From: Bacteroidota bacterium | GTDB lineage: Bacteria > Bacteroidota > Bacteroidia > Bacteroidales > F082 | NCBI GenBank assembly: GCA_018830105.1 | Contig: JAHJTC010000004.1 | Coordinates: 62,001 to 126,000, forward strand | Direction: 5' to 3' | Length of the DNA: 64,000 bases | Part shown: positions 1 through 9,405 of the stretch, one piece after another | Layout of the letters: each line of letters begins with the position of its first letter | How positions within the stretch are numbered: the first letter of the stretch is position 1 | Notes under the pieces: generated by a model | Told to the model about the DNA's origin: nothing | Database searches by the model: none | What the model saw: the letters and a program-made list of their open reading frames with translations, nothing else | Made by a program: the position numbers and the translations under genes

Positions 1-1372
1 GACCGGTTCCTGTTGTTGGAACTTGCAGTGTTTGCAATAATCCGGCGTCATTGTATATCTGAACAACAGCCTGCGAAGTTGTGATAGCGGGTTCTTCAGA
101 GTAATTGTGTATATAGTATTGGTAGGTTCCACTAAAGATATCGTAAATTGTAATGGTTTCGGGACCGTATCCATCTGTATCATCTACATCAAGTGCTGCA
201 TAGGGCGCAGAGGTAGCGCTGCCTTCGTCCATATAGGATACATGGTAGCTTGATCCTTCAATTTCAGGTGTTCTCAGGTGCGAATCAAGGTCTTCCGGAG
301 TTGCGCCCCAGTTAAGCACAAAACGCATCTGGCCAGTATTTAGCGTAGGCGACAATGATATATCAAGATTCAGCGTGCCATTTACAGGTATGTCAACATT
401 GTTGTTCACATAAGTGGTATAGCCCGTTTTTGAACAGCTTACGGTATGTGAACCATCGCTGGAATAGTCAAAGAAGTTGACGTTAAGGGGTGCTTCTCCG
501 CTGGTAACATTGGCAGCAAAATCAGCAGTGAGCATGCCTTCGGGCACATTATTAATGGTGTAGTTTCCATTGATATCAGTTGTGGCGGATAATCCTGCAA
601 TACTAACGAGGGCATTTTCAATTGGAGATCCGGTTGAAGCATCTGTTACATAGCCCGTTAGTGTTGAGCCTTCAGCTGCTTCTGTGCTGATTTCAATATC
701 ATCCAACATAAAGATAAAGGCATCGTTGGATACACATTGTATGCCGATATACACAGTTTGTCCGTCGTACTGCGACAGGTCGAAAGTTTTCTGCTGCCAA
801 GCCGTAGCAGGGGCTTCAAGATAGCTTCCTGATGAGATAATCGTAAAATCACCCGGATCGGTGCCTGAAGTGGAAACGCCTACACGATAGCGCTCCAGTC
901 CATAATCGGAAGTGTACGACTTAACCCAAAATGATAGACTTGAGTTAGTCCCCAAATCAGCTTCAGGGCTGATGATCCAGTCATTGTTTGGAGGGGTGAC
1001 GCTGGCAAAGCAGGCAGCAAATTTACTGCCCGAATGGGGCTGAATAGCATCATCATCTGTCATGGCTGGTTCCGTTGCAGCAGGATTGAAAACAATGAAT
1101 GACATCGGTGCGTATTCATTAAGGAAATCAATGCCTTCAAAACCATAGGTTTCGCTGCCGTCAACATCAATCAAAGTCCATGGACTAAAATTGATGGAAA
1201 AGTTGGTGTAATCTTCGAAGCTATCAGAATAATTCTGTACAGATTTTGTTTGAACAGGATTGGTATTGAGGACTTCAAAATTTTGTGGATGGCCTATGTG
1301 GCGCATGGATTGTGCGATGATGCTGCTCCATCCAAACAGCAAAATGGTAATCAAAAGTAGATGTTTTTTCAT
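1..1372 (-). CDS. Secreted adhesin-like protein (choice-of-anchor J), 3' truncated
   Basis: The gene is cut off by the window edge, so the C-terminus is missing; about 457 codons are visible from the ATG at 1370-1372. Residues 1-20 form a signal peptide (MKKHLLLITILLFG...). Residues about 45-235 look like a cleaved-adhesin / choice-of-anchor J jelly-roll domain: the SFEDYTNFS start, a central SFWVKSY strand and the closing FMLDDIEIS strand. A carboxypeptidase-regulatory-like domain follows (GYVTDASTGSPIENALV) and contains a short PKD-like stretch (ADFAANVTSGEAPLNVNF). The last visible part resembles YfaP/DUF2135-type domains (VLNWGATPEDLDSHL). It is probably exported or surface-exposed. A type IX sorting domain may lie beyond the edge but cannot be seen. 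The molecular function is unknown; the domain calls rest on motif recognition only. Confidence 0.75.
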   Translation of the reverse strand, partial: MKKHLLLITILLFGWSSIIAQSMRHIGHPQNFEVLNTNPVQTKSVQNYSDSFEDYTNFSINFSPWTLIDVDGSETYGFEGIDFLNEYAPMSFIVFNPAATEPAMTDDDAIQPHSGSKFAACFASVTPPNNDWIISPEADLGTNSSLSFWVKSYTSDYGLERYRVGVSTSGTDPGDFTIISSGSYLEAPATAWQQKTFDLSQYDGQTVYIGIQCVSNDAFIFMLDDIEISTEAAEGSTLTGYVTDASTGSPIENALVSIAGLSATTDINGNYTINNVPEGMLTADFAANVTSGEAPLNVNFFDYSSDGSHTVSCSKTGYTTYVNNNVDIPVNGTLNLDISLSPTLNTGQMRFVLNWGATPEDLDSHLRTPEIEGSSYHVSYMDEGSATSAPYAALDVDDTDGYGPETITIYDIFSGTYQYYIHNYSEEPAITTSQAVVQIYNDAGLLQTLQVPTTGTG

Positions 1373-1689
1373 AGTCCGGATATTTTAGGCGGTTTAAGCC
1401 CCTAAAGGTAAAGTGTTCATCTGCTTTAATCAATAGCGAATAATAAATAAAAGGCTACGTTTAATAAATTGATTTCTAAAACTCATTTTTTTTATAGCCG
1501 TCTACCACTTTCAAATAAACAATAACCGACCTTTAGAACGGAATTGGTTCGTGCAAAATAAACTGGTCAAAACAAAATACTAAGCCTGCAAAATAATACC
1601 AATTCTAAAGGCTGACAAATTGGGCTCTAAGCCTTTTTCATCAAAACCTGATCGTATATTTTGCAGGCTAATAGCAAGCGTTCATTGAC
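1373..1689. other. Intergenic region with nested inverted repeat
   Basis: This 317-base gap separates the end of the M13 peptidase gene from the start of the adhesin-like gene, both minus strand. It should hold the adhesin promoter, but I found no exact TAnnTTTG box. The only clear structure is the nested inverted repeat at 1583-1669. Confidence 0.5.
1583..1669. repeat. Nested inverted repeat
   Basis: The outer arms agcctgcaaaat (1583-1594) and attttgcaggct (1658-1669) are a perfect 12-bp match. An inner pair, aaaggct (1607-1613) and agccttt (1630-1636), gives a second 7-bp stem. It lies 21 bases past the stop of the M13 peptidase gene and could form a long 3' hairpin or be a repeat-family member. 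No T-tract follows on the minus strand, so it is not a standard intrinsic terminator. Confidence 0.5.
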
Positions 1690-3729
1690 TTACCAAATTC
1701 TGGCTCTTTCTTCGGCGGGAATATAGAGTTTGTTTTCGGGGCTTATAGCGAAGGCTTCGTAGAATTGATCCATATTAAATACAGGGCGATTCACACGCGC
1801 CAATGCCGGGCTGTGTACATCCTCCTGCAGGTTTCTGAGTAACGATTTCTCACGGATATTTGAGCGCCAGATTTGGGCATAGGCCATAAAGAAACGCTGT
1901 TCGGGTGTGAAACCGTCAATAGTTTCCTGTTTTTGCTCCTCAGCAGCCAAATTCATGGCATCCCAGGCGATGTGCAACCCACCGAGATCGGCAATGTTTT
2001 CGCCCAATGTAAGCTTGCCGTTGACGGTTTTATTTTCCAAAACCTCAAATCTATCATAAAGCACGACCAATTGTTTTGTTTTTTCGTCAAATAGTTCGCT
2101 GTCAGTGTCAAGCCACCAATTGTTGAGGTTACCATCCTTATCGTATTTTCTGCCCTGATCATCAAATCCATGTGTCATTTCATGGCCGATGACAACGCCA
2201 ATAGCTCCATAATTCACCGGATCATCAGCATTGAGATTGAAAAACGGAGGCTGCAAAATGCCCGCCGGAAACACGATTTCATTCATTGTAGGGCTGTAAT
2301 AGGCATTTACTGTTTGTGGTGTCATATGCCATTCGCCTTTGTCAACAGCTTTCCCTATTTTCGCTATATCACGATCAAAATCGAAGGCAATGGCAGCGCG
2401 GATGTTTTCAAAATAGCTGTCTGCTGATACCTGCAGTGGGCTGTAGTCAATCCATTGATCAGGGTAACCAACTTTCAGGTTCATCCCGGCCAGTTTTTCC
2501 TGAGCTTTTTCTTTGGTTACTGCGCTCATCCAGTCAAGCTGATTGATGCGGTTCTGCAAGGAGATCCTTAGATTGGCAACTAGTTTTTCCATACGGGCTT
2601 TGGCTTCGGGTGGAAAATATTTCTCAACATATAACTGTCCTATTCCCTCGCCCAAAGCTGATGAAGTGCGGTTAAGCACCCGTTTCCAGCGTGGCTGCAT
2701 GGTTAAACTTCCAGAAAGAAAGGTGCCGAAAAAATCAAAGTTCTTTTGAACGATTTCCTCACTCAAATAACTTGCCGAATTGCTTAACACATGCCATTTT
2801 AAATAGGCTTTCCAGCTGTCCAGCTCATGGGTTTCAATCAGTTGATTGAGTCCTTTGATGTGTTCTGTCATCCGTACATTCAAATCGCTGGGATCGGTAT
2901 AGCCGATGGCAGTAAAATAGGACTCCCAATCAAAATTGGGGCTTATCTGCTGCAAGGCCTCCAAACTCATTTTGTTGTATGTGCGATTGGGATCACGGCT
3001 TTCAACACGGCTAAGCATATGGCCGGCCATGTCTGTTTCAAGTGCCAGGATATTTTTGGCCATAAGCTTTGCGTCTCCGGCTGTTTCCTGCGATAGCTCA
3101 AGCATCTGGGCAATATGTTGCTCATATTCCTGTCGTATTTCCAGCGAGCGTTCATCGGTATCCAGGTAGTAGTCACGTTCAGGTAAACCAAGCCCTGCCT
3201 GGTAAATATTAGCAATGACAATTCCGGCATTTTTCATATCGGCACCAGCATACAAATAAAAGCAAGGGTGGATTCCTTGGCGGTGAAGTTGCCCGGTTAC
3301 AGCAGCAAGCTCAGATTTAGTTCGGATAGCATCAATAAGCTCGAAATCAGCTTTTAGTGTGCTAATGCCCAACTTATTGATCTTTTCGATATCCATACCG
3401 CTATTGTAAAAATCTCTGATCTTTTGTTTGATGCTTCCGGGAGTAGCTTCCGTACTTTGAGAAGCTTCATCAATGATTGATTTTAGCTGCAGCTGGTTGT
3501 TTTCGAAAATCACAGTGGTGGCTCCATAACTGCTGTATTCGTCAGGTATGGGATTGTTGTCGAGCCATTTGCCATTCACATAACGAAAAAAATTGTCGCC
3601 GGGCCTATAGGATAAATCCATATTTGCCGGATCAATTGCGCGTTCTGTTTTAGTAGGATTATTTGCTGCATTTGCCTGAAATCCTGCTACGATTGTGATT
3701 AAAATCATGTAAATAATTCTTTTTTGCAT
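1690..3729 (-). CDS. M13 family (neprilysin/PepO-like) zinc metallopeptidase
   Basis: Endopeptidase of the neprilysin family, 679 aa, close to the usual full length. An N-terminal signal peptide (about residues 1-21, ending FQANA) predicts export to the periplasm or surface. The zinc site is complete: HEMTH at 516-520 supplies two histidines and GENIAD at about 576-581 the glutamate ligand. The family motif NAYYSP is present upstream, and the protein ends in an ARIW tail like the CRVW end of neprilysin. The long helical N-terminal half is the usual lid that limits substrates to peptides. It appears to be a single-gene unit between an unknown secreted protein and a GNAT gene. The peptide substrate cannot be told from sequence. 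Family assignment is very secure. Confidence 0.95.
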   Translation of the reverse strand: MQKRIIYMILITIVAGFQANAANNPTKTERAIDPANMDLSYRPGDNFFRYVNGKWLDNNPIPDEYSSYGATTVIFENNQLQLKSIIDEASQSTEATPGSIKQKIRDFYNSGMDIEKINKLGISTLKADFELIDAIRTKSELAAVTGQLHRQGIHPCFYLYAGADMKNAGIVIANIYQAGLGLPERDYYLDTDERSLEIRQEYEQHIAQMLELSQETAGDAKLMAKNILALETDMAGHMLSRVESRDPNRTYNKMSLEALQQISPNFDWESYFTAIGYTDPSDLNVRMTEHIKGLNQLIETHELDSWKAYLKWHVLSNSASYLSEEIVQKNFDFFGTFLSGSLTMQPRWKRVLNRTSSALGEGIGQLYVEKYFPPEAKARMEKLVANLRISLQNRINQLDWMSAVTKEKAQEKLAGMNLKVGYPDQWIDYSPLQVSADSYFENIRAAIAFDFDRDIAKIGKAVDKGEWHMTPQTVNAYYSPTMNEIVFPAGILQPPFFNLNADDPVNYGAIGVVIGHEMTHGFDDQGRKYDKDGNLNNWWLDTDSELFDEKTKQLVVLYDRFEVLENKTVNGKLTLGENIADLGGLHIAWDAMNLAAEEQKQETIDGFTPEQRFFMAYAQIWRSNIREKSLLRNLQEDVHSPALARVNRPVFNMDQFYEAFAISPENKLYIPAEERARIW

Positions 3730-3984
3730 CCTATTGAAGTTTTGTTTTACAATGAGTTACCGTCTGTTTAAAAATAGCTCTTATGGTCTATTCCAATTTT
3801 TGCCGGTTTAATTGTTAACTTGCTATCAATAATAATGCTGAATTTTGTAATAAATTGATTATTAATTTCATAAAACTCTCTGCTTAACAAATGCGAAGCC
3901 TATCTGTTCATATAAGTACACGGACTGTTCGTTTTCGTTCAGAAGTATATTTGGCTTTTTGGAGCTTAAAGCTTGTTAGTTATT

Positions 3985-4662
3985 TCAAGAGAATTCAAAT
4001 AGGGCAGCGGATGTGCTGATTAACCGAAAGCCTGTTACACGCTGACCACTACTAAAACATGCTGCGATTTGCTGACGCGCCTTCTGGTCATCATCATCAC
4101 CGCATTGAATTGAAACTTGATTTACTGCTTTTTGCTTCTTTTCTGGTTTTTGTATTGAATTTGTATCGAAACACTTTTCAAGCAGCAGTCTGCCATTATT
4201 TACACCATAATAATCTGGAAGCCAATTTTTTATATTGAATCCCAACTGATACCGCATGATCAGGCTTATCCCATTTTCGGGTCTTACTGTAAGTAGTGCT
4301 TTTGTTTTGCCCGCGGCAACAGCGATTTTTTCCTGGGCTAAAGCAAGCGCTTTCCCAATTTGCTGATTGCGGAATTCGGGAAGTACCGCTGTGCCATAAA
4401 ATAGAGCGGTATTTGTTTCTTCTATTTTAATATCACACGCAGAATAGAACAAACATTGACTTTGACCAATGATTTGATTCTTGATTTTATAGACCAAGAG
4501 GCCATCCTGTTCAAAAATGGCACGCAATAGCTCTGCTGAGATATCCTGATGATTGCCAAAAACAAGGTCGTCAAGTGCTTGCACAAAAAAGAGATCAGCT
4601 TGGTTTCTGCAACGTTCAATCTGGAATTGGCGATTATTGATCTCGATGATAAGCGGATTCAT
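3985..4662 (-). CDS. GNAT-fold N-acetyltransferase
   Basis: Protein of 225 aa with one GNAT domain. The acetyl-CoA loop is at about residues 93-108 (LPEFRNQQIGKAL), with a beta-4-like strand (ALFYGTAV) just before it. The substrate is not predictable. About 55 C-terminal residues after the GNAT core are low in conserved features and include a run of four aspartates. The start is 37 bases after the dnaX stop on the same strand, so it is probably cotranscribed with dnaX, though that says little about function. It is soluble, with no signal peptide. GNAT membership is fairly sure from the motif; anything more specific would be a guess. Confidence 0.75.
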   Translation of the reverse strand: MNPLIIEINNRQFQIERCRNQADLFFVQALDDLVFGNHQDISAELLRAIFEQDGLLVYKIKNQIIGQSQCLFYSACDIKIEETNTALFYGTAVLPEFRNQQIGKALALAQEKIAVAAGKTKALLTVRPENGISLIMRYQLGFNIKNWLPDYYGVNNGRLLLEKCFDTNSIQKPEKKQKAVNQVSIQCGDDDDQKARQQIAACFSSGQRVTGFRLISTSAALFEFS

Positions 4663-4699
4663 AAGATTGCCCAGGGAGTTTAAATTTAATGCCGTTCAC

Positions 4700-6469
4700 T
4701 CAAAACTCTGTTTCAAGATTCAGTTCTTGTTTGAGGTTAAGCAGGTGAGGGCGATGTTTTGCCATTTTCTCAAATTTTTCCTTATCGGTGTAAGCATCAA
4801 GCTCTTTCGGTTTATCTGTCACCACTGGAGTCAATTTTAACTGGTTGTTGTTGAATGCTTTTTTCAGGTGGTCGAAAAGTGCATTCATATTTAGTTTATC
4901 GCTCGCTATCAGGCTATTATCAATAGTAAACCGAATTTCAAAATCCTCTCCTAGCCGAGGTTCATACTGTCCGATAGCATTAGCAAAACTTGGCGAAACG
5001 GTTTTGTACGACTCAGCAAAGCTTTTCCACGAATCGGTAAGCATTTGCTGGTCGAAAGCTCCGCGTGTCTCCGGCTCAGGTTCTTCCGAATTTTCTTCTG
5101 TTTTATTTTCTGTGTCACTGATAGAAATCGTGCGGGTACTTCTGGCTCTTCCGGGGCTTACTTCCCTTACCACATGTTGAGGTTCAGTTGCATTGGCTGC
5201 TGAGGATTGTGGCTGCGCATAGTTGCCTGAACTGCCTGCGGCAGGCTTTTCCTGCGGGCGTGTGCTTGTGGCAGGACTTGCGGGCATGGCAGGCTTTTGT
5301 GTTGGCGGATTAGCCGGTACAGCAGCAGCTTTGTTGGCTGGCAGGCTAGTAGTGGCTTGAACTTTATGTGTTTGCTGGTTCGCGAGTCCGCAAATTTGAA
5401 GCAGGGCGATTTCGAGGTGCAGTCTTTTGTTATTGCTGCTGCGGTAGTTAATGTCGCAGCGGTTATTGATATCGAGGGCATTAAGGAGCAAATCCAGGCT
5501 ACACGTTTTGGCCTGATCTGCATAACGTTCCTGCAATGATTTACTCACCTCCATCAGTTTTACTGTTTCCGGGTTTTTGCTTACCAGCAGGCTGCGCAGA
5601 TGACTCCCCATGCCATGAATGAAATGCTGCGGATCGAAACCATTTTCGATGATTTCGTTCAAGGTTAGTAAAACAGCGGAGGTATTGCCTTGCAAAATGC
5701 TTTCGGTGATGGAAAAATAATAATCAAAATCCAGTACATTCAGATTCGCAATAACATCTTTGTAGGTGATCGTCTTGCCCGAAAAACTGACCATTTGGTC
5801 AAAAATGGACAAGGCATCGCGCAGGGCACCATCAGCTTTTTGGGCAATAATCGCAAGTGCTTCGGCTTCAGCATTCACACTTTCTTTGGTAGCTACATAT
5901 TCCAAATGTTTGCTGATGTCTTCTAGCGTAATTCGTTTAAAATCAAATATCTGACAACGCGATAAGATGGTTGGAATTATCTTGTGTTTTTCTGTTGTTG
6001 CCAGAATAAATTTGGCGTAGGAGGGAGGCTCCTCCAATGTTTTAAGGAAGGCATTAAAAGCTGCTGCTGAGAGCATATGTACCTCATCGATGATGTATAT
6101 TTTGTAAGCGCCAACCTGTGGTGGAATGCGCACCTGATCAACCAGATTCCTGATGTCGTCAACAGAATTGTTTGAAGCTGCATCGAGCTCGTGTATATTA
6201 AAGGAGGCCGAACGGTTGAATGAAACACATGACTCACACTGGTCGCAGGCTTCCATTTCGGGCGTGGGATTAAAGCAGTTGATGGTTTTTGCCATGATGC
6301 GCGCGCAAGTGGTTTTACCGACGCCTCGCGGGCCTGTAAACAAAAAAGCCTGAGCCAGGGTGTTGTTACGAATGGCATTTTTTAAGGTGGAGGTGATGGA
6401 TTGTTGCCCAACCACCATATCGAAAGTAACGGGTCTGTATTTACGCGCAGAAACGATGAAATTTTCCAT
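4700..6469 (-). CDS. dnaX: DNA polymerase III subunit gamma/tau
   Basis: Clamp-loader ATPase of the replicative polymerase, 589 aa. The AAA+ core is complete: Walker A GPRGVGKT at 46-53, a zinc-binding cluster of Cys65, Cys75, Cys78 and Cys81, Walker B IYIIDEVH at 124-131, and the SRC sensor/arginine-finger motif at 170-172. Clamp-loader domain III follows to about residue 360. A Pro/Ala/Gln-rich linker and a Glu-rich stretch then lead to a C-terminal tau-type domain that would contact the polymerase. The start MENFIVSARKYRP is typical of Bacteroidetes DnaX. A -7 box (6489-6496, minus) lies just upstream. The product should be full-length tau; I did not identify a frameshift site giving gamma. 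Confidence 0.96.
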   Translation of the reverse strand: MENFIVSARKYRPVTFDMVVGQQSITSTLKNAIRNNTLAQAFLFTGPRGVGKTTCARIMAKTINCFNPTPEMEACDQCESCVSFNRSASFNIHELDAASNNSVDDIRNLVDQVRIPPQVGAYKIYIIDEVHMLSAAAFNAFLKTLEEPPSYAKFILATTEKHKIIPTILSRCQIFDFKRITLEDISKHLEYVATKESVNAEAEALAIIAQKADGALRDALSIFDQMVSFSGKTITYKDVIANLNVLDFDYYFSITESILQGNTSAVLLTLNEIIENGFDPQHFIHGMGSHLRSLLVSKNPETVKLMEVSKSLQERYADQAKTCSLDLLLNALDINNRCDINYRSSNNKRLHLEIALLQICGLANQQTHKVQATTSLPANKAAAVPANPPTQKPAMPASPATSTRPQEKPAAGSSGNYAQPQSSAANATEPQHVVREVSPGRARSTRTISISDTENKTEENSEEPEPETRGAFDQQMLTDSWKSFAESYKTVSPSFANAIGQYEPRLGEDFEIRFTIDNSLIASDKLNMNALFDHLKKAFNNNQLKLTPVVTDKPKELDAYTDKEKFEKMAKHRPHLLNLKQELNLETEF

Positions 6470-6488
6470 GAGGGAATCAATTTTGCTT

Positions 6489-6496
6489 CAAAAGTA
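6489..6496 (-). promoter_or_regulatory. Candidate -7 promoter element of dnaX
   Basis: On the minus strand this reads TACTTTTG, an exact match to the Bacteroidetes -7 consensus TAnnTTTG, 20 bases before the dnaX ATG. That predicts a very short leader. No TTG -33 box was seen at the usual distance, so confidence is moderate. Confidence 0.4.
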
Positions 6497-6701
6497 CATG
6501 AAATTTTAGAATCGGAAACAGAATTTTGTAGCGGGACTTTCAGCTGCGTTCAGTCAACTGAAAGTTATATTCCTGAAAATTAAACATGAATATTATGAAT
6601 TGAAATCACTCTTTATGAACGGACAATAAACGACGTGAATTGCCAAGCATGTTGCTGGCTTGGATGGTATTCATCCATTAAGCGGCATCATCTGGATTTA
6701 A

Positions 6702-9065
6702 TCAAAAATAAATCCTGTAGGTTACCATCGGCATAAAACCCATTTGGTAGGATGTGCTGATGCGTTGTTCGGCGCTGTTCCAGTTTTGTGTAAAGATATT
6801 TTGGTGGTTGGTCATATTCTGCAGGTCGAGCGCCCATTCCTGATTTACTTTCCGCATATTGAGGCGGTAGGTGATGCGGGTGTTTAGTCTGAAATAATCA
6901 GGGAATTGCTCCTCATAGGCCCTGACCCAATCGTATTCAGTGTTTCCTTCCGAAATAGATTCTTCTGCATCGATGGGCAGGTAGCGGTTGCCTCCGGCAT
7001 AAACAATTTTTAGGTCAACAGAAAGCAGCGAATTTTGACTCAACCGCCATTCGTAACCACTTAAAGCATTGAATACGAAATTGTTGTTAAATGCTGAATT
7101 GCGCCAAATTCCATCGTACCCACGATAGCCTGACTCAAAAATCGAAGCCGTAAACAAATAATAGAAACCCTTGTGGAGAAATTTCTCCAAAGTAAGTTCA
7201 ATGCCTTTATTTTCAGCTGTGCCTGTGTTTTGCATATTGGCGTAGCTTCTAAACGAATAGCCGCCACCCTGACTGATCAGCGAAAACTCTGGTTGATAAC
7301 GGCTTACAGGGATGTCGTAAAGTTTTTGATAGTAAAGCTCGGTTTTTAAGCGATGCCCTTCTCCCAAAAGTCTTTCATAGCCCAATACAAGATGTGCACT
7401 GCGGCTGAGATCCAGATTTTTATTGGTCAATTCATAAGTCATATGCAGGGTGTCGGCCAGGCGCTGACTAAAATATACAGCTTTCATCTGAGTTTGGCTA
7501 TGTAAGCCCGCTCCGAAACTGAGACTTTGGCTCGATTTGAAATCCCATTTTAAGCCTAATCGGGGTTCAAGCGCTTTGGTATTGTTCAAAAACAGGTAGG
7601 AGGCATGCAGCCCGGATGTCATCGAAAATTCATCCGAGAAGCGATGCCGCCATTCCGCAAATGCCCTTCCAAATCCCAGTTGTCCATCGGTATTCAGATA
7701 ATATTGATAGCGCTGTTCTTTTTTTTGAAATTCCTCTCCCACATATTTCACGGCATATAAATCGTATATTAAACCTATGTTAAGAAAGTTTTTTGTATTG
7801 AATTTTTGAGCGTAAGTAGATGAAAATGTATATTTTACTTCTGACAAGCTTTCCTTTATCACAGCTGTGTCCAGGCTTTGTGCCAGATCAAAAATAGTTG
7901 TTGATCCGGCGATTCCGGATACGGCAAGCTGTGAAGTAATATTGGAGTTTTCGCTGAGGTAGTGCTGATGCTTAATCCCAACAACGCCCATGCTGTTCTC
8001 GTTGTACAAATCAGTACCCGAAAAACCATATTGGGCTTCGTCGTCCTCGCTGTCGAGCATGGCGATCTTGTTGTTTCCGCCAATTCCAAAAACAGACAGA
8101 CGCCCTTTTTTTAAAGGAAAGTTGAGCTTAAATGAAAGATCCTGATATTTTGGTACTGCAGCTCCGGTTCCGAAACTCATGCCCAATTGTTTAAGCAGCT
8201 CCAGGGTGCTGTATCTGAAATTTACCAGATAGGAAGCCTGATTTTTTCTGGCAAAAGGACCTTCGGCACCTAATTCAAAGCCGTTGAAACCCATCTGACC
8301 CAAAAACTCATGCTGCTGGTTATTGCCATTACGCATGCGCAGATCGAAAACGCCAGCAAGCGCATTGCCAAAAGCTGCCGGAAATGCACCAGTGTAAAAA
8401 TCGGAATTGGTAAGCAAGTTGTTGTTGAGCATGCTGATAGGACCTCCTGTTGATCCCAGCGAGCCAAAGTGATTCGGGTTTGGAATTTCAAGGCCTTCCA
8501 GGCGCCAAAGCAGTCCCAGAGGCGAGTTGCCCCTGATCACGATATCGTTGCGCTGGTCGGAAACAGAAGAAACGCCCGCAAAGTTAGATGCCATGCGCGA
8601 AGGGTCTCCCAGACTTCCGGCATAACGCTCAGTCTCATCAATGGTAAACGAACGGGCACTCACTAATGCCATTTCATTAATTGGCTGATCTTTGCGTAAC
8701 TCAGGGCGAATTACAATATCCTCAAGCTGGTAAACCTGCTCCTCCAATCGAATTTCTATCACCAATTCACGGCCTGAAGTCAGCAACAGGTTTTTTAAGG
8801 TTTTACTTGCATAGCCAATCATACTTACCTCTACATCAAAGCGCCCAAGTTCGAGCTTTTCCAGGCGAAACCTGCCCTGCTCATCGCTAACTGTGCCTGT
8901 TAGCGGGTCGGATTGCAGGATGACAATACTGGCTCCCGGCAACGGAAGCTCGGTATAATCATCCAATACCCTGCCACGGAAAGTTTGGTGCAGCGATTGG
9001 CTTTGCATGCTTTTGTTGAATAAAAACAGGCTTAAAACAGCTGACATAATAATAAAACGGTGCAT
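6702..9065 (-). CDS. TonB-dependent outer-membrane receptor with carboxypeptidase-like N-terminal domain
   Basis: Outer-membrane receptor of 787 aa. It has a signal peptide (about 1-22), then a carboxypeptidase-regulatory-like domain (about 29-115, GRVLDDYTELPLPGASIVIL), a plug domain with the typical DIVIRGNSPLGLLWRLEG-type stretch near residues 170-190, and a beta barrel ending in an aromatic residue (YRIYF). It is shorter than SusC proteins and has no SusD partner nearby, so it is probably not a glycan importer of the Sus type. Ligand unknown: metal chelate, peptide or another small molecule are all possible. It is a lone gene; directly repeated AGTGTCCGCT motifs (9171-9201) lie upstream and a related motif lies beyond its 3' end. 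Confidence 0.9.
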   Translation of the reverse strand: MHRFIIMSAVLSLFLFNKSMQSQSLHQTFRGRVLDDYTELPLPGASIVILQSDPLTGTVSDEQGRFRLEKLELGRFDVEVSMIGYASKTLKNLLLTSGRELVIEIRLEEQVYQLEDIVIRPELRKDQPINEMALVSARSFTIDETERYAGSLGDPSRMASNFAGVSSVSDQRNDIVIRGNSPLGLLWRLEGLEIPNPNHFGSLGSTGGPISMLNNNLLTNSDFYTGAFPAAFGNALAGVFDLRMRNGNNQQHEFLGQMGFNGFELGAEGPFARKNQASYLVNFRYSTLELLKQLGMSFGTGAAVPKYQDLSFKLNFPLKKGRLSVFGIGGNNKIAMLDSEDDEAQYGFSGTDLYNENSMGVVGIKHQHYLSENSNITSQLAVSGIAGSTTIFDLAQSLDTAVIKESLSEVKYTFSSTYAQKFNTKNFLNIGLIYDLYAVKYVGEEFQKKEQRYQYYLNTDGQLGFGRAFAEWRHRFSDEFSMTSGLHASYLFLNNTKALEPRLGLKWDFKSSQSLSFGAGLHSQTQMKAVYFSQRLADTLHMTYELTNKNLDLSRSAHLVLGYERLLGEGHRLKTELYYQKLYDIPVSRYQPEFSLISQGGGYSFRSYANMQNTGTAENKGIELTLEKFLHKGFYYLFTASIFESGYRGYDGIWRNSAFNNNFVFNALSGYEWRLSQNSLLSVDLKIVYAGGNRYLPIDAEESISEGNTEYDWVRAYEEQFPDYFRLNTRITYRLNMRKVNQEWALDLQNMTNHQNIFTQNWNSAEQRISTSYQMGFMPMVTYRIYF

Positions 9066-9170
9066 TGTTGTTGAAGTTTGGTTCTAATTTCAGCTATTTC
9101 TATTCAATCCTTGTGCCAAAAGTTGTAATATATTTTGGTATAGTATTTTACGATCTGTGATCATCAATTA

Positions 9171-9204
9171 AGTGTCCGCTTATATAAAAATAGTGTCCGC
9201 TCAT
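9171..9204. repeat. Two 21-bp-spaced direct repeats, possible operator
   Basis: AGTGTCCGCTtAT at 9171-9183 is repeated as AGTGTCCGCTcAT at 9192-9204. The 21-bp period is two helical turns, as expected for two protomers binding one DNA face. A related copy in reverse orientation (ATGAACGGACAATA, 6615-6628) lies past the other end of the TonB receptor gene. The binding protein is unknown. Confidence 0.5.
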
Positions 9205-9370
9205 GAACAAAAGCCTAACGTATTGAACACTGTTTTTTTTCCTCTGCAAAAGTGGTATTGATACTGTTTTTTGGGATTGTGTTGCTTCTGCGGATAAAAC
9301 GTTTTGTGTTTGAAGATAGCGTATTTCATACGAAGACAATGCTGACTGCTTTATTTGTTATAATTTCCAT

Positions 9371-9378
9371 TAAATTTG
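9371..9378 (+). promoter_or_regulatory. Candidate -7 element of the deacetylase operon
   Basis: TAAATTTG matches TAnnTTTG exactly and lies 28 bases before the preferred ATG at 9406. No -33 TTG box is found at the usual 17-23 bp spacing. Confidence 0.35.
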
Positions 9379-9405
9379 CCAAGCAATGCAAAATTCAGGT
9401 TGACA

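Larger units (their letters stand above)
9066..9405. other. Divergent intergenic region
   Basis: This 340-base gap separates the minus-strand TonB receptor from the plus-strand deacetylase gene. It carries the direct repeats at 9171-9201 and a -7 box at 9371-9378. Small open frames in it overlap each other and have no recognisable product. Confidence 0.6.

Noticed and set aside
6536-6565. Inverted repeat actttcag / ctgaaagt between the TonB receptor and dnaX genes
   Set aside because: Only 8 bp with a 14-base loop and no T-tract; it could be chance or a weak operator. Not strong enough to list as a feature.
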